Shown: positions 1 through 4,650 of the stretch, piece by piece
Layout of the letters: every line of letters starts with the position of its first letter
Position numbering within the stretch: position 1 is the stretch's first letter
Source: a bacterium
Lineage (GTDB): Bacteria; Patescibacteriota; Minisyncoccia; Phycocordibacterales; UBA6065
Reading direction: 5' to 3'
DNA: 7,227 nt
Assembly: GCA_030648825.1 (NCBI GenBank)
Contig: JAUSGU010000027.1
Span: forward strand, 1 to 7,227
Notes under the pieces: generated by a model
The model's database searches: none
Seen by the model: the letters and a program-made list of their open reading frames with translations, nothing else
Told to the model about the DNA's origin: nothing
Made by a program: the position numbers and the translations under genes

Positions 1-27
1 CCTAAACTCTATAGGTTTTTTCATTCA

Positions 28-726
28 TTATTCTCTGCGCGCAGGTGTATTTCTGATGATTTTCATAACTTCATCGTCAGAATCCGTTATATGAAAAATT
101 TTCTCATCGCCTGAACTGATGGTTTTATAATCGTCCCGCAAAATGATGGCCAGATCAAGAATTTTTTGCCAATACTCACGCCCAACGCAAATGATCGGCA
201 CTCTGGCGATTTTTCCGCTCTGGACCAAAGTCACCAATTCAAAAAATTCATCTAGCGTACCAAAACCGCCAGGAAAGAAAATGAAAACTTCCGCCGAAAA
301 CGTCAGAGCCACTTTTCTGACGAAAAAATAGTAGAATCTCATATGAGCCGTGAGGTATTGATTCATTTTCTGTTCGTGGGGCAAAACGATATTCATGCCG
401 ACTGATTTGCCCCCGGCTTCAAAGGCTCCGCGGTTAGCCGCTTCCATCACGCCCTGACCACCGCCTGTGACAACTGCGTATTTCAATTCCTCTACTATGC
501 GGCGAGATAAAGCGCGAGCGTGAATATAGCATGGATGATCTTCGGCAAAACGAGATGAACCAAAAAAAGAAACCGAATGTGGATAATTCTTTAAAAATTT
601 GAAAGCATGTCCAAATTCGCTGTTTATGGTGGAGAGCCGGCGATGAGAGTTTTCAATGAATTCCTTGCGGGAAATGGCGTGATTGATGTCGTGGCCGACG
701 GTTTTTTTCCAAAAATTTCTGAACAT
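28..726 (-). CDS. LOG-family (TIGR00730-like) Rossmann-fold protein, putative nucleotide 5'-monophosphate phosphoribohydrolase
   Basis: Counting from the ATG at 726 the protein has 232 residues. It carries the two signatures of the LOG / lysine-decarboxylase-like family: a TGGGQGVMEAANRGA nucleotide-binding loop at about 87-101 and PGGFGTLDE at about 152-160, the family's PGGxGTxxE catalytic motif. Characterised members hydrolyse cytokinin riboside 5'-monophosphates or other nucleoside monophosphates to free base plus ribose 5-phosphate in the cytoplasm; the substrate here cannot be read from sequence. The frame stays open upstream to an ATG at 759 and a TTG at 771. However, a TATAAT hexamer at 760-765 directly abuts the 759 ATG, so the transcript probably begins inside that extension and 726 is preferred. 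No SD site precedes any of the starts. It is divergent from the FKBP gene. The family call is firm; start and substrate are uncertain. Confidence 0.9.
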   Translation of the reverse strand: MFRNFWKKTVGHDINHAISRKEFIENSHRRLSTINSEFGHAFKFLKNYPHSVSFFGSSRFAEDHPCYIHARALSRRIVEELKYAVVTGGGQGVMEAANRGAFEAGGKSVGMNIVLPHEQKMNQYLTAHMRFYYFFVRKVALTFSAEVFIFFPGGFGTLDEFFELVTLVQSGKIARVPIICVGREYWQKILDLAIILRDDYKTISSGDEKIFHITDSDDEVMKIIRNTPARRE

Positions 727-759
727 GGATGTTGATAAACTGGTATAAAAGATAAACAT

Positions 760-765
760 ATTATA
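760..765 (-). promoter_or_regulatory. -10 hexamer for the LOG-family gene
   Basis: The minus strand reads TATAAT, a perfect -10 consensus, in the divergent intergenic region. No convincing -35 lies 16-18 nt upstream. A start about 7 nt downstream (near 753) would give a leader of roughly 27 nt before the ATG at 726. Confidence 0.4.
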
Positions 766-791
766 GTACAATATCTTGGTATTAGCTAAAT

Positions 792-797
792 TAAAAT
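792..797 (+). promoter_or_regulatory. Possible -10 hexamer for the FKBP gene (leaderless arrangement)
   Basis: TAAAAT (5 of 6 to consensus) ends exactly 6 nt before the ATG at 804, the same spacing as the TATAAT boxes before hicB and rpoD. There is no SD site and no recognisable -35. The stretch is very AT-rich, so a chance match is possible. Confidence 0.3.
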
Positions 798-803
798 TAA
801 TTT

Positions 804-1343
804 ATGAGATCGTTCAAGATACGTGAATGGACCGCCGTGGGTGTAGCATTGGTCGGCGCTGGAGTATTGTTTTTTGGTGGCAATATTTGGCAATTTATCA
901 CGGGAGGAAATATACCGAACCCCGCCGGAGAGGTCGCTTCCCCTATTACAAGCAATCTGACAAACAATACCGAGGATCCCGTTAAACAACAAAAAGAACA
1001 AATGACGAATATATCAACGACGGCCGGATTGGAAATTTATGATGAAAAAGTCGGCACAGGCGCCGAAGCGGTTGCCGGCAAAACCGTCTCCGCTCATTAT
1101 GTGGGCACTCTCACAGACGGCACAAAATTTGACAGTTCTCTAGACCGCGGAAACGCTTTTGAATTCAAACTCGGCGCAGGGCAGGTGATAAAAGGCTGGG
1201 ATCTAGGCATAACGGGCATGCGTGTCGGCGGTGTACGCAAGCTCGTCATTTCTCCCGAACTCGGCTATGGCCAACAAGCCATCGGCCCCATTCCGGCAAA
1301 TTCCACTCTGACGTTTGAGGTGCAGTTGGTGGGGGTAAAGTAA
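804..1343 (+). CDS. Membrane-anchored FKBP-type peptidyl-prolyl cis-trans isomerase
   Basis: 179 residues. A short basic N terminus (MRSFKIREW) precedes a hydrophobic segment at about 10-32, likely an uncleaved signal anchor. A polar Asn/Thr/Pro-rich linker follows (about 35-70), then one FKBP domain at about 73-179. The active-site residues of the FKBP12 family can be matched: Tyr99 in AHYVG, Phe109-Asp110 in KFDSS, Val128-Ile129 and Trp132 in QVIKGWDLG, Tyr155 in LGYG, and Phe171 near the end. It should catalyse proline isomerisation and assist protein folding on the outer face of the cytoplasmic membrane. It stands alone on the plus strand, divergent from the LOG-family gene; the next gene, hicB, has its own promoter signal. 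Start: ATG without SD, with a possible -10 box 6 nt upstream. Confidence 0.93.
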   Translation: MRSFKIREWTAVGVALVGAGVLFFGGNIWQFITGGNIPNPAGEVASPITSNLTNNTEDPVKQQKEQMTNISTTAGLEIYDEKVGTGAEAVAGKTVSAHYVGTLTDGTKFDSSLDRGNAFEFKLGAGQVIKGWDLGITGMRVGGVRKLVISPELGYGQQAIGPIPANSTLTFEVQLVGVK

Positions 1344-1353
1344 AGAAAAAAGC

Positions 1354-1382
1354 TTGCTTTTGCTTTTATAGGATTATATAAT
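1354..1382 (+). promoter_or_regulatory. Promoter of hicBA (TTGCTT, 17 nt, TATAAT)
   Basis: A perfect TATAAT at 1377-1382 is preceded at 17-nt spacing by TTGCTT (1354-1359), which keeps the TTG of the -35 consensus. The -10 ends 6 nt before the hicB ATG at 1389, so initiation about 7 nt downstream would fall on the start codon itself. No SD site is present. This fits leaderless transcription of hicBA. Confidence 0.55.
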
Positions 1383-1388
1383 CGTCAT

Positions 1389-1619
1389 ATGTCAAGCATA
1401 ATACAGTTTACAATTAAAAAAGATGAGAATGGTGTTTACTGTGCTAAAGCGATAGATTTTCCTATTTTTACATTTGGGAAAACATTACCAGAACTAGAAA
1501 ATAATATACGAGAAGCTACGGCACTTTACATAGAAGATGAGGACTTGGCTTCTTTGGGAATTTCTGCTGAACCATCATTGTTGGTAAACTTTGAAATACC
1601 TCGCGTGGCTTATGCCTAA
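1389..1619 (+). CDS. hicB: HicB-family antitoxin
   Basis: 76 residues with the HicB pattern: an N-terminal beta strand (IIQFTIKKDENGVYCAKAID), the DFPIFTFGKTLPELENNIREA region typical of the partial RNase H-like HicB fold (about 23-43), and a short acidic, then hydrophobic tail. HicB antitoxins bind HicA and block its mRNA interferase activity, and many also repress their own operon. No C-terminal ribbon-helix-helix or helix-turn-helix domain is evident, so any autoregulation would need the short form or the complex. The gene order is antitoxin first, the reverse of classical hicAB but seen in many loci. It overlaps hicA by 8 nt, so the two are translationally coupled. Confidence 0.85.
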   Translation: MSSIIQFTIKKDENGVYCAKAIDFPIFTFGKTLPELENNIREATALYIEDEDLASLGISAEPSLLVNFEIPRVAYA

Positions 1620-1860
1620 TAAACTGAAAGATCTGTCTGGAAAAGAAATCATAAAATTTCTGGAACAAAATAATTTTTCTGTTTATAAAACCCGAGGTAG
1701 TCACTGTAAAATGCGTAGAATGGTTTCAGATCACAACCAAACTCTCATGATTCCTATACATAGTTCCATAGCTAAAGGAACATTACATGATATTTATAAT
1801 CAAATACTTGAATATATACCAGAATCATCAGGAGTAAAGAATTTTTTCTTTACTGATTAA
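1612..1860 (+). CDS. hicA: HicA-family mRNA interferase toxin
   Basis: 82 residues from the ATG at 1612, which overlaps the hicB stop by 8 nt. A TTG at 1591 would add seven residues, but 1612 matches the usual HicA length and coupling. It is a double-stranded-RNA-binding-like fold: LSGKEIIKFLEQNNF (first helix), then TRGSHCKMRR with the catalytic His31, then MIPIHSSIAKGTLHDIYNQI with the conserved His50 and the helix after it. HicA toxins bind and cleave mRNA and are held in check by HicB. The active-site His is present and the frame is intact, so it is probably functional. It converges on the RT gene with only 2 nt between stop codons and no terminator between them, so read-through antisense to the RT is possible. 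The role could be local stabilisation of the element; this is inference. Confidence 0.88.
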   Translation: MPNKLKDLSGKEIIKFLEQNNFSVYKTRGSHCKMRRMVSDHNQTLMIPIHSSIAKGTLHDIYNQILEYIPESSGVKNFFFTD

Positions 1861-1862
1861 TG

Positions 1863-2855
1863 TCAGGGTAAGTATCCAATACCGACCTGTTTCATAATCT
1901 TATATGTATTACCATGGGAAAGAAGTCCTCTGTAGGAAATTATAGTTTGAGACTTTGGATACCATTGCATATTTTTTATAATTTTCCGTTTTGTGGTAGT
2001 TCTCAACTGCCGATGATGTGGAAAATGTGTCCATCCTAAAAAATCCACGCCAGAAGCGTATGTTTTGATATAGACCTTATTTTCATGGAGAGATAGGTGG
2101 AGTTTGCCGTTAAGAAATTTATGAATCTTTGTTAGGAGGTTTTCAAGATATTCTTTGTTCTCGGATAAAATTACAAAATCATCGGCATATCGTATATAGT
2201 ATTTTATTCTTAGCTCTTGTTTCATATACATATCAAATTCATGCATATAAATATTTACCAGAAGTTGTGAGGTTAAATTACCCAAAGGAAGACCGATACC
2301 TTTCTGCTTGGAATAAAAACTAATAATCACTTGTTCAATAAGCCAGAGAATATCTACATCCTGAATGTGTCTTTTGAGTATATTTATAAGAACTGATTGG
2401 TCTATGCTCGCGAAAAACTTTCTAACATCACATTTGAGAACAAAACATGTCCGTGTATGGTTCCTTGAAACCTTGCCCGCAAAATATTTAAAACGATCTA
2501 GTGCTCTATGAGTGCCTTTATATTTTATACATGAATAAGAATCATAAATAAATCTATTATGAAAATACCAGCAAATTTCTTTGTAGATGAGATGATGCAC
2601 AATCCTGTCTCGAACAGTCGCTTTGTGAATATTTCTAGGCTTTGGATCTGAAATATTGAATGCCGTATATGAATCATGGGTATAAGTTTTGTTTTTCAAA
2701 GCATTATAGAGAGCGATAATGTTTGTCGCCAAATCCATTTCAAAAGCAATAACATCTCTTTTGTGCCGCTTGCCAGAGATAAATTTCTCCCACGTTGCAA
2801 GAAGATTTTCTATGGTTATGATAGATTTATATTCATGACTGAACACAGCACACAT
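1863..2855 (-). CDS. DGR-type reverse transcriptase
   Basis: 330 residues from the ATG at 2855. RT motifs appear in order: IYDSYSCIKYKGTHRALDRF (about 103-122, the DGR/group II-like region before motif A), VLKCDVRKFFASID with Asp143 (motif A), GIGLPLGNLTSQ (186-197; the DGR hallmark GxxxSQ), the YADD box (223-226), GVDFLGW (269-275), and a C-terminal YRGLLSHGNTYK region (308-319) common in DGR RTs. There is no maturase, endonuclease or integrase domain. The role is to copy TR RNA into cDNA with errors at adenines, for transfer into VR. The frame is open up to a TTG at 2900, but that extension only translates a palindrome and poly-G tract, so 2855 is preferred. The only purine-rich sequence upstream is the G run; no ordinary SD is seen. 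DGR RTs usually have YMDD or a close variant; YADD keeps both catalytic aspartates. The gene looks intact. Confidence 0.95.
   Translation of the reverse strand: MCAVFSHEYKSIITIENLLATWEKFISGKRHKRDVIAFEMDLATNIIALYNALKNKTYTHDSYTAFNISDPKPRNIHKATVRDRIVHHLIYKEICWYFHNRFIYDSYSCIKYKGTHRALDRFKYFAGKVSRNHTRTCFVLKCDVRKFFASIDQSVLINILKRHIQDVDILWLIEQVIISFYSKQKGIGLPLGNLTSQLLVNIYMHEFDMYMKQELRIKYYIRYADDFVILSENKEYLENLLTKIHKFLNGKLHLSLHENKVYIKTYASGVDFLGWTHFPHHRQLRTTTKRKIIKNMQWYPKSQTIISYRGLLSHGNTYKIMKQVGIGYLP
2795..2822 (+). promoter_or_regulatory. Possible promoter for avd (TTGCAA, 16 nt, TATGAT)
   Basis: TTGCAA (2795-2800) and TATGAT (2817-2822) lie inside the 5' end of the RT gene, facing avd. The -10 box is 5 of 6 to consensus and the spacing is 16 nt. 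A transcript starting near 2829 would carry the 13-bp palindrome across the avd start. The match is only moderate. Confidence 0.3.
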
Positions 2856-2865
2856 TCTACCCCCC

Positions 2866-2896
2866 CCCCTACAAGCACCACTAGTGCTTGTAGGGG
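2866..2896. repeat. Perfect 13-bp inverted repeat beside a 10-C tract, between the RT and avd starts
   Basis: Arms 2866-2878 and 2884-2896 are exact reverse complements (CCCCTACAAGCAC and its partner) around a 5-nt loop. The left arm is the end of a run of ten C (2860-2869). The repeat fills most of the 28-nt gap between the divergent RT and avd genes and covers the avd start. Neither strand has a T run after the hairpin, so it is not an intrinsic terminator. Its core (CCCCTAC and GTAGGGG) recurs in the hairpin at 3215-3237 at the other end of avd. Possible roles are control of both starts or a recombination scar. Confidence 0.85.
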
Positions 2897-3231
2897 CCAA
2901 AAAAACATACCGATTGTGGCATGATTATTTGGTAAATTTAAAACGTTTGGATAGTGTCACTATAGGTGAAAAAATTGATAACACATTTCTGACTTTGTTG
3001 GAACTGATTTTTAAAGGGTGTTTTGCTACAGACAAATTCGAAAAACTTTCATTTGTATCTCTGGCTATAGGTAAATGTGACATTTTGAAATTCTTTCTTC
3101 AAATAAGCTGGGAACATAAAATAATAGACCACAAAAAATATGGTGAACTCATTCTTGAGTTGGATCACGTTGGCAGAATGCTTGGCGGATGGAAAAAGAA
3201 TATTCAAGAGAAAACTCCCCCTACTAGGTAG
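2884..3231 (+). CDS. avd: Avd-like DGR accessory protein (four-helix bundle)
   Basis: 115 residues if started at the GTG at 2884. The pattern fits the Avd / four-helix-bundle (S23-like) family: KKTYRLWHDYL (first helix), VTIGEKIDNTFLTLLELI (second helix; the family's YxLGxKI region), EKLSFVSLAIGKCDILKFFL (third helix), and IIDHKKYGELILELDHVGRMLGGW (fourth helix with the family's closing IGRMLGGW-type motif). In the Bordetella phage system Avd forms a pentamer that binds the RT and nucleic acid and is needed for retrohoming. The start is uncertain: GTG lies inside a palindrome, has no SD, and the first five residues do not look like the usual IPI-type N terminus. The gene lies on the strand opposite to RT, TR and target, and its last codons coincide with the TR terminator. 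The family call is good; the N-terminal end is doubtful. Confidence 0.85.
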   Translation: MLVGAKKTYRLWHDYLVNLKRLDSVTIGEKIDNTFLTLLELIFKGCFATDKFEKLSFVSLAIGKCDILKFFLQISWEHKIIDHKKYGELILELDHVGRMLGGWKKNIQEKTPPTR

Positions 3232-3237
3232 AGGGAG
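3206..3237 (-). terminator. Intrinsic terminator just downstream of the template repeat
   Basis: On the minus strand a 10-bp stem (CTCCCTCTAC with GTAGGGGGAG, one U-G pair) and a 3-nt CTA loop are followed directly by TTTTCTCTT. It begins 12 nt after the end of TR, so it should end a TR transcript before it reaches the RT gene. On the plus strand it overlaps the last codons and stop of avd. Confidence 0.7.
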
Positions 3238-3248
3238 AAATCATAAAA

Positions 3249-3381
3249 GTTGCAGAAGCAGAGGAGGCAGTTGTCGTCGTTCCAGTCATTCTCGAAGTTG
3301 CCCAAGTTGAACTTGAAATCGTCATCCGAGTTCCGGTTCACGTAGGGAACCCTGTGGTTGCCGTCGGTATTCTGCCAAAGC
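3249..3381 (-). repeat. DGR template repeat (TR)
   Basis: 133 bp that align without gaps to VR (3723-3855, offset 474). There are 20 mismatches, every one at an adenine of the minus (coding-sense) strand of TR; 35 adenines are present, and all 98 other positions are identical. Identity stops sharply at both ends (3248 and 3382 differ at non-adenine bases). Read in the target frame, TR encodes ten Asn codons, all AAC or AAT, which cannot give stop codons when only A is changed; all ten differ in VR. TR lies between the target gene and avd, in the same orientation as the target and the RT. No stand-alone protein product is likely; a 64-codon open frame here only reflects the target's VR. Confidence 0.97.
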
Positions 3382-3607
3382 TTTGTACGATAAGCCACCT
3401 ATTCCACCGAGGGAGACGCCAGCCGCCCTCTGTATTTTATGCCGAGCCTTATTTTGCTCGATAGCTTATCGCACCGACTTATTTGATTTTTTCATAAAAG
3501 GCGACACTCATCCGCAAGGCGTACCCGACGGACCGCTGGCCGATTCCTCATACGAGAATTCGATTGAGTGAAGCCGTAGCCGCACCTGTAATCTAATTCC
3601 AGATAAA
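3382..3607. other. Gene-free stretch upstream of TR, with an imperfect inverted repeat
   Basis: No credible gene is seen. The open frame on the plus strand at 3383-3571 has no recognisable motif, start signal or family resemblance. The stretch carries an inverted repeat of 11-nt arms (3385-3395 and 3464-3474, 10 of 11 paired, GATAAGC core) whose left arm begins 4 nt from the TR boundary. It would be the 5' part of a TR RNA. It is richer in GC than the RT and avd genes. Confidence 0.45.
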
Positions 3608-3613
3608 AGTATA
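3608..3613 (-). promoter_or_regulatory. Possible -10 box for TR RNA
   Basis: The minus strand reads TATACT, the same hexamer as in the target gene's strong promoter, located between the target's terminator and TR. No good -35 sequence lies at 17 nt, so support is weak. Confidence 0.3.
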
Positions 3614-3629
3614 CTAAATGTTTGAGTAT

Positions 3630-3658
3630 AGAAAAGGCCCCTGTTTGCACAGGGGCCT
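3630..3658 (-). terminator. Intrinsic terminator of the DGR target gene
   Basis: A 9-bp GC-rich stem (AGGCCCCTG with CAGGGGCCT; 3635-3643 and 3650-3658) with a 6-nt loop is followed on the minus strand by TTTTCTATA (counting the last stem T). It lies about 60 nt after the target stop codon at 3717. DGRs often have a hairpin just after VR that aids retrohoming; this one is farther away than usual and has a U tract, so termination is the simpler reading. Confidence 0.8.
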
Positions 3659-3716
3659 CGTATTCAAAGGATCAAAAGACCCAAGAACTTTTTTTAAGCG
3701 ACAAAGTGTCAAAGCA

Positions 3717-4400
3717 CTATTCGTCGCAGAAGCAGAGGAGGCAGTAGTCGTCGTCCCAGTCAAACTCGAAGCCGCCCAAGCCGAACCCGAAACCGCCACC
3801 CGAGTGCCGGAACACGTAGGGAACCCTGCGGCTGCCGTCGGTATCCTGCCAAAGCGCTTTCTTCTCATCAAAGGAGACACTCCAGCGGTTGATCGGCAAC
3901 TGGTTTTTCGCCTGCTCGTAAGCAAGTGAAGCACCCTGGGCACCGACGAGAACTGCCTTTTGGCTCTTGAGGAAACCGAGGCAATCCACTGACGTTACCG
4001 TCTCCTTGATTTGGAACACCTTGACCTTGAACTTCCGGCCGGCAACGAGTTTGGTCGTCGCCGAGCTATAGTTCTTGTCAGTGATGGCGTCGTTGTAGTA
4101 ATTGAACTCCTTGCGGTGTTGGTTACTAAACGTTTCCAGACGAGTGGCGTGATTGTAACCTTCCGGCACAACTACACTGAACTCACCAACCTGCTCGAAG
4201 CGCTTGTCTGCGACAACGGTCGTTGTCCCGTCATATTCGCCACGCATGAGGCGGTCGTATGCGGACCAGAACTCGGGGTCTGCACCGTGCTTGATTCCAT
4301 CAACCCGCTCCTGTGAGAGATTGAGGGAGTTAGCGCGCGTGCACATTTGCCCGTGGAGACTGAATACCGACTCTGGACTAGCGGATGATATCTTTGTCAT
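3717..4400 (-). CDS. DGR target protein with C-terminal variable region (CLec-like), N-terminal part of unknown function
   Basis: 227 residues from the ATG at 4400, which has GAGGT 5 nt upstream; an in-frame start at 4433 lacks this. The last 45 residues (about 183-226) are encoded by VR. RVPYVFRHSGGG, FGFGLGGFEFDWDDDY and CLLCFCDE fit the C-type-lectin-like ending of DGR variable proteins (RVP, then a motif of the LxxFxxDWxD kind, then the final strand). Fifteen residues differ from the TR-encoded version: 186, 190, 191, 197, 199, 201-203, 205, 207, 210, 213, 216, 219 and 226. Residues 1-170 are hydrophilic, with no signal peptide, lipobox or membrane segment, and I do not recognise a family. 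The protein ends just after VR. The invariant CxxCxC cluster (220-225) near the end is unusual. It has its own promoter and terminator. Higher GC than RT and avd. Confidence 0.93.
   Translation of the reverse strand: MTKISSASPESVFSLHGQMCTRANSLNLSQERVDGIKHGADPEFWSAYDRLMRGEYDGTTTVVADKRFEQVGEFSVVVPEGYNHATRLETFSNQHRKEFNYYNDAITDKNYSSATTKLVAGRKFKVKVFQIKETVTSVDCLGFLKSQKAVLVGAQGASLAYEQAKNQLPINRWSVSFDEKKALWQDTDGSRRVPYVFRHSGGGFGFGLGGFEFDWDDDYCLLCFCDE
3723..3855 (-). repeat. DGR variable repeat (VR)
   Basis: 133 bp at the 3' end of the target gene, matching TR at 3249-3381. Twenty differences, all at TR adenines: 14 A to G, 5 A to T, 1 A to C on the coding strand, and each contributes to an amino-acid change. 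The 3' end holds an 18-nt tract without adenine (3726-3743, coding TGCCTCCTCTGCTTCTGC), identical in TR and the best candidate for the initiation-of-mutagenic-homology (IMH) site. The stop codon is 4 nt beyond the repeat. Confidence 0.97.
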
Positions 4401-4405
4401 GGTAT

Positions 4406-4410
4406 ACCTC
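4406..4410 (-). promoter_or_regulatory. Shine-Dalgarno site of the target gene (GAGGT)
   Basis: GAGGT ends 5 nt before the ATG at 4400 and decides this start over the upstream in-frame start at 4433. It is the only clear SD site in the window. Confidence 0.75.
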
Positions 4411-4479
4411 GTATCGTATCGGTGCCGTGTCATCTCTAGATTTCCTATAAAAGCGAAACCAAAAGTGCTTATCGGGTGC

Positions 4480-4539
4480 GATCAGATGCGAAATTTGGAC
4501 AATTCGCGGAGACGAACAGGCCAAATTTCGCATCTGATC
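4480..4539. repeat. Perfect 19-bp inverted repeat in the leader of the target gene
   Basis: Arms 4480-4498 and 4521-4539 are exact reverse complements (GATCAGATGCGAAATTTGG and its partner) around a 22-nt spacer. It lies between the target promoter (4573-4601) and the SD, so the mRNA leader would fold into a strong hairpin. No T run follows on the minus strand, so it is not an ordinary terminator. It could be a leader regulator, an RNA-stability element, an operator for a dimeric protein, or the remnant of a small repeat. Confidence 0.85.
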
Positions 4540-4572
4540 TTCTGCTTCTTTCAATGTACTATACTACCTACT

Positions 4573-4601
4573 AGTATACACCCTAACAACGATTCTGTCA
4601 A
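4573..4601 (-). promoter_or_regulatory. Near-consensus sigma-70 promoter of the DGR target gene
   Basis: On the minus strand TTGACA (4596-4601) is separated by exactly 17 nt from TATACT (4573-4578): a perfect -35 and a 5-of-6 -10. Initiation near 4566 gives a leader of about 165 nt that includes the 19-bp inverted repeat. The -10 overlaps a 7-bp inverted repeat (TATACTA, 4560-4566 and 4572-4578) that could be an operator. No other gene lies between it and the target. Confidence 0.8.
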
Positions 4602-4650
4602 GTTTTTTGAGATACCTTCTGTTATATGGCTTACATTAAAGCTTTTTTAG

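Larger units (their letters stand above)
3206..3601 (-). ncRNA. Putative TR RNA transcript
   Basis: The 3' end is set by the intrinsic terminator at 3206-3237. The 5' end near 3601 is inferred from a TATACT box at 3608-3613, which sits after the target gene's terminator. Such an RNA of about 395 nt would contain TR flanked by about 220 nt on its 5' side and 45 nt on its 3' side. In the studied Bordetella system, sequence flanking TR is required for cDNA priming and Avd-RT binding, so a defined TR RNA is expected. The start is weakly supported. Confidence 0.45.

Noticed and set aside
1..20. Possible plus-strand terminator at the left edge (CCTA, loop, TAGG, six T)
   Set aside because: Only a 4-bp stem is visible and the rest would lie outside the window.
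1345..1366. A-run, GC and T-run after the FKBP stop as a terminator
   Set aside because: The stem is short and AT-rich with a 2-nt loop; it overlaps the hicB promoter and is not convincing.
2856..2900. N-terminal extension of the RT to a TTG at 2900
   Set aside because: The extra 15 residues only translate the palindrome and the G run; the ATG at 2855 gives the normal DGR RT beginning.
2898..2921. KNIPIVA in another plus-strand frame, resembling the usual Avd N terminus, suggesting a frameshift at the avd start
   Set aside because: These codons use the same bases as TYRLW in the avd frame, so both cannot have come from one ancestral protein by a small indel. The frame stops right after. Probably coincidence.
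3204..3398. 64-codon minus-strand open frame over TR
   Set aside because: It is the template copy of VR; there is no start signal and no reason to expect a protein.
3383..3571. 62-codon plus-strand open frame upstream of TR
   Set aside because: No recognisable motif or start signal, and it lies opposite the probable TR RNA.
3665..3716. TTGACA on the minus strand just after the target stop as a -35 for TR RNA
   Set aside because: No acceptable -10 at 16-18 nt, and any transcript would first meet the terminator at 3630-3658.
3618..4316. Plus-strand open frames opposite the target gene
   Set aside because: Antisense shadows; the minus-strand frame has SD, promoter, terminator and the VR.
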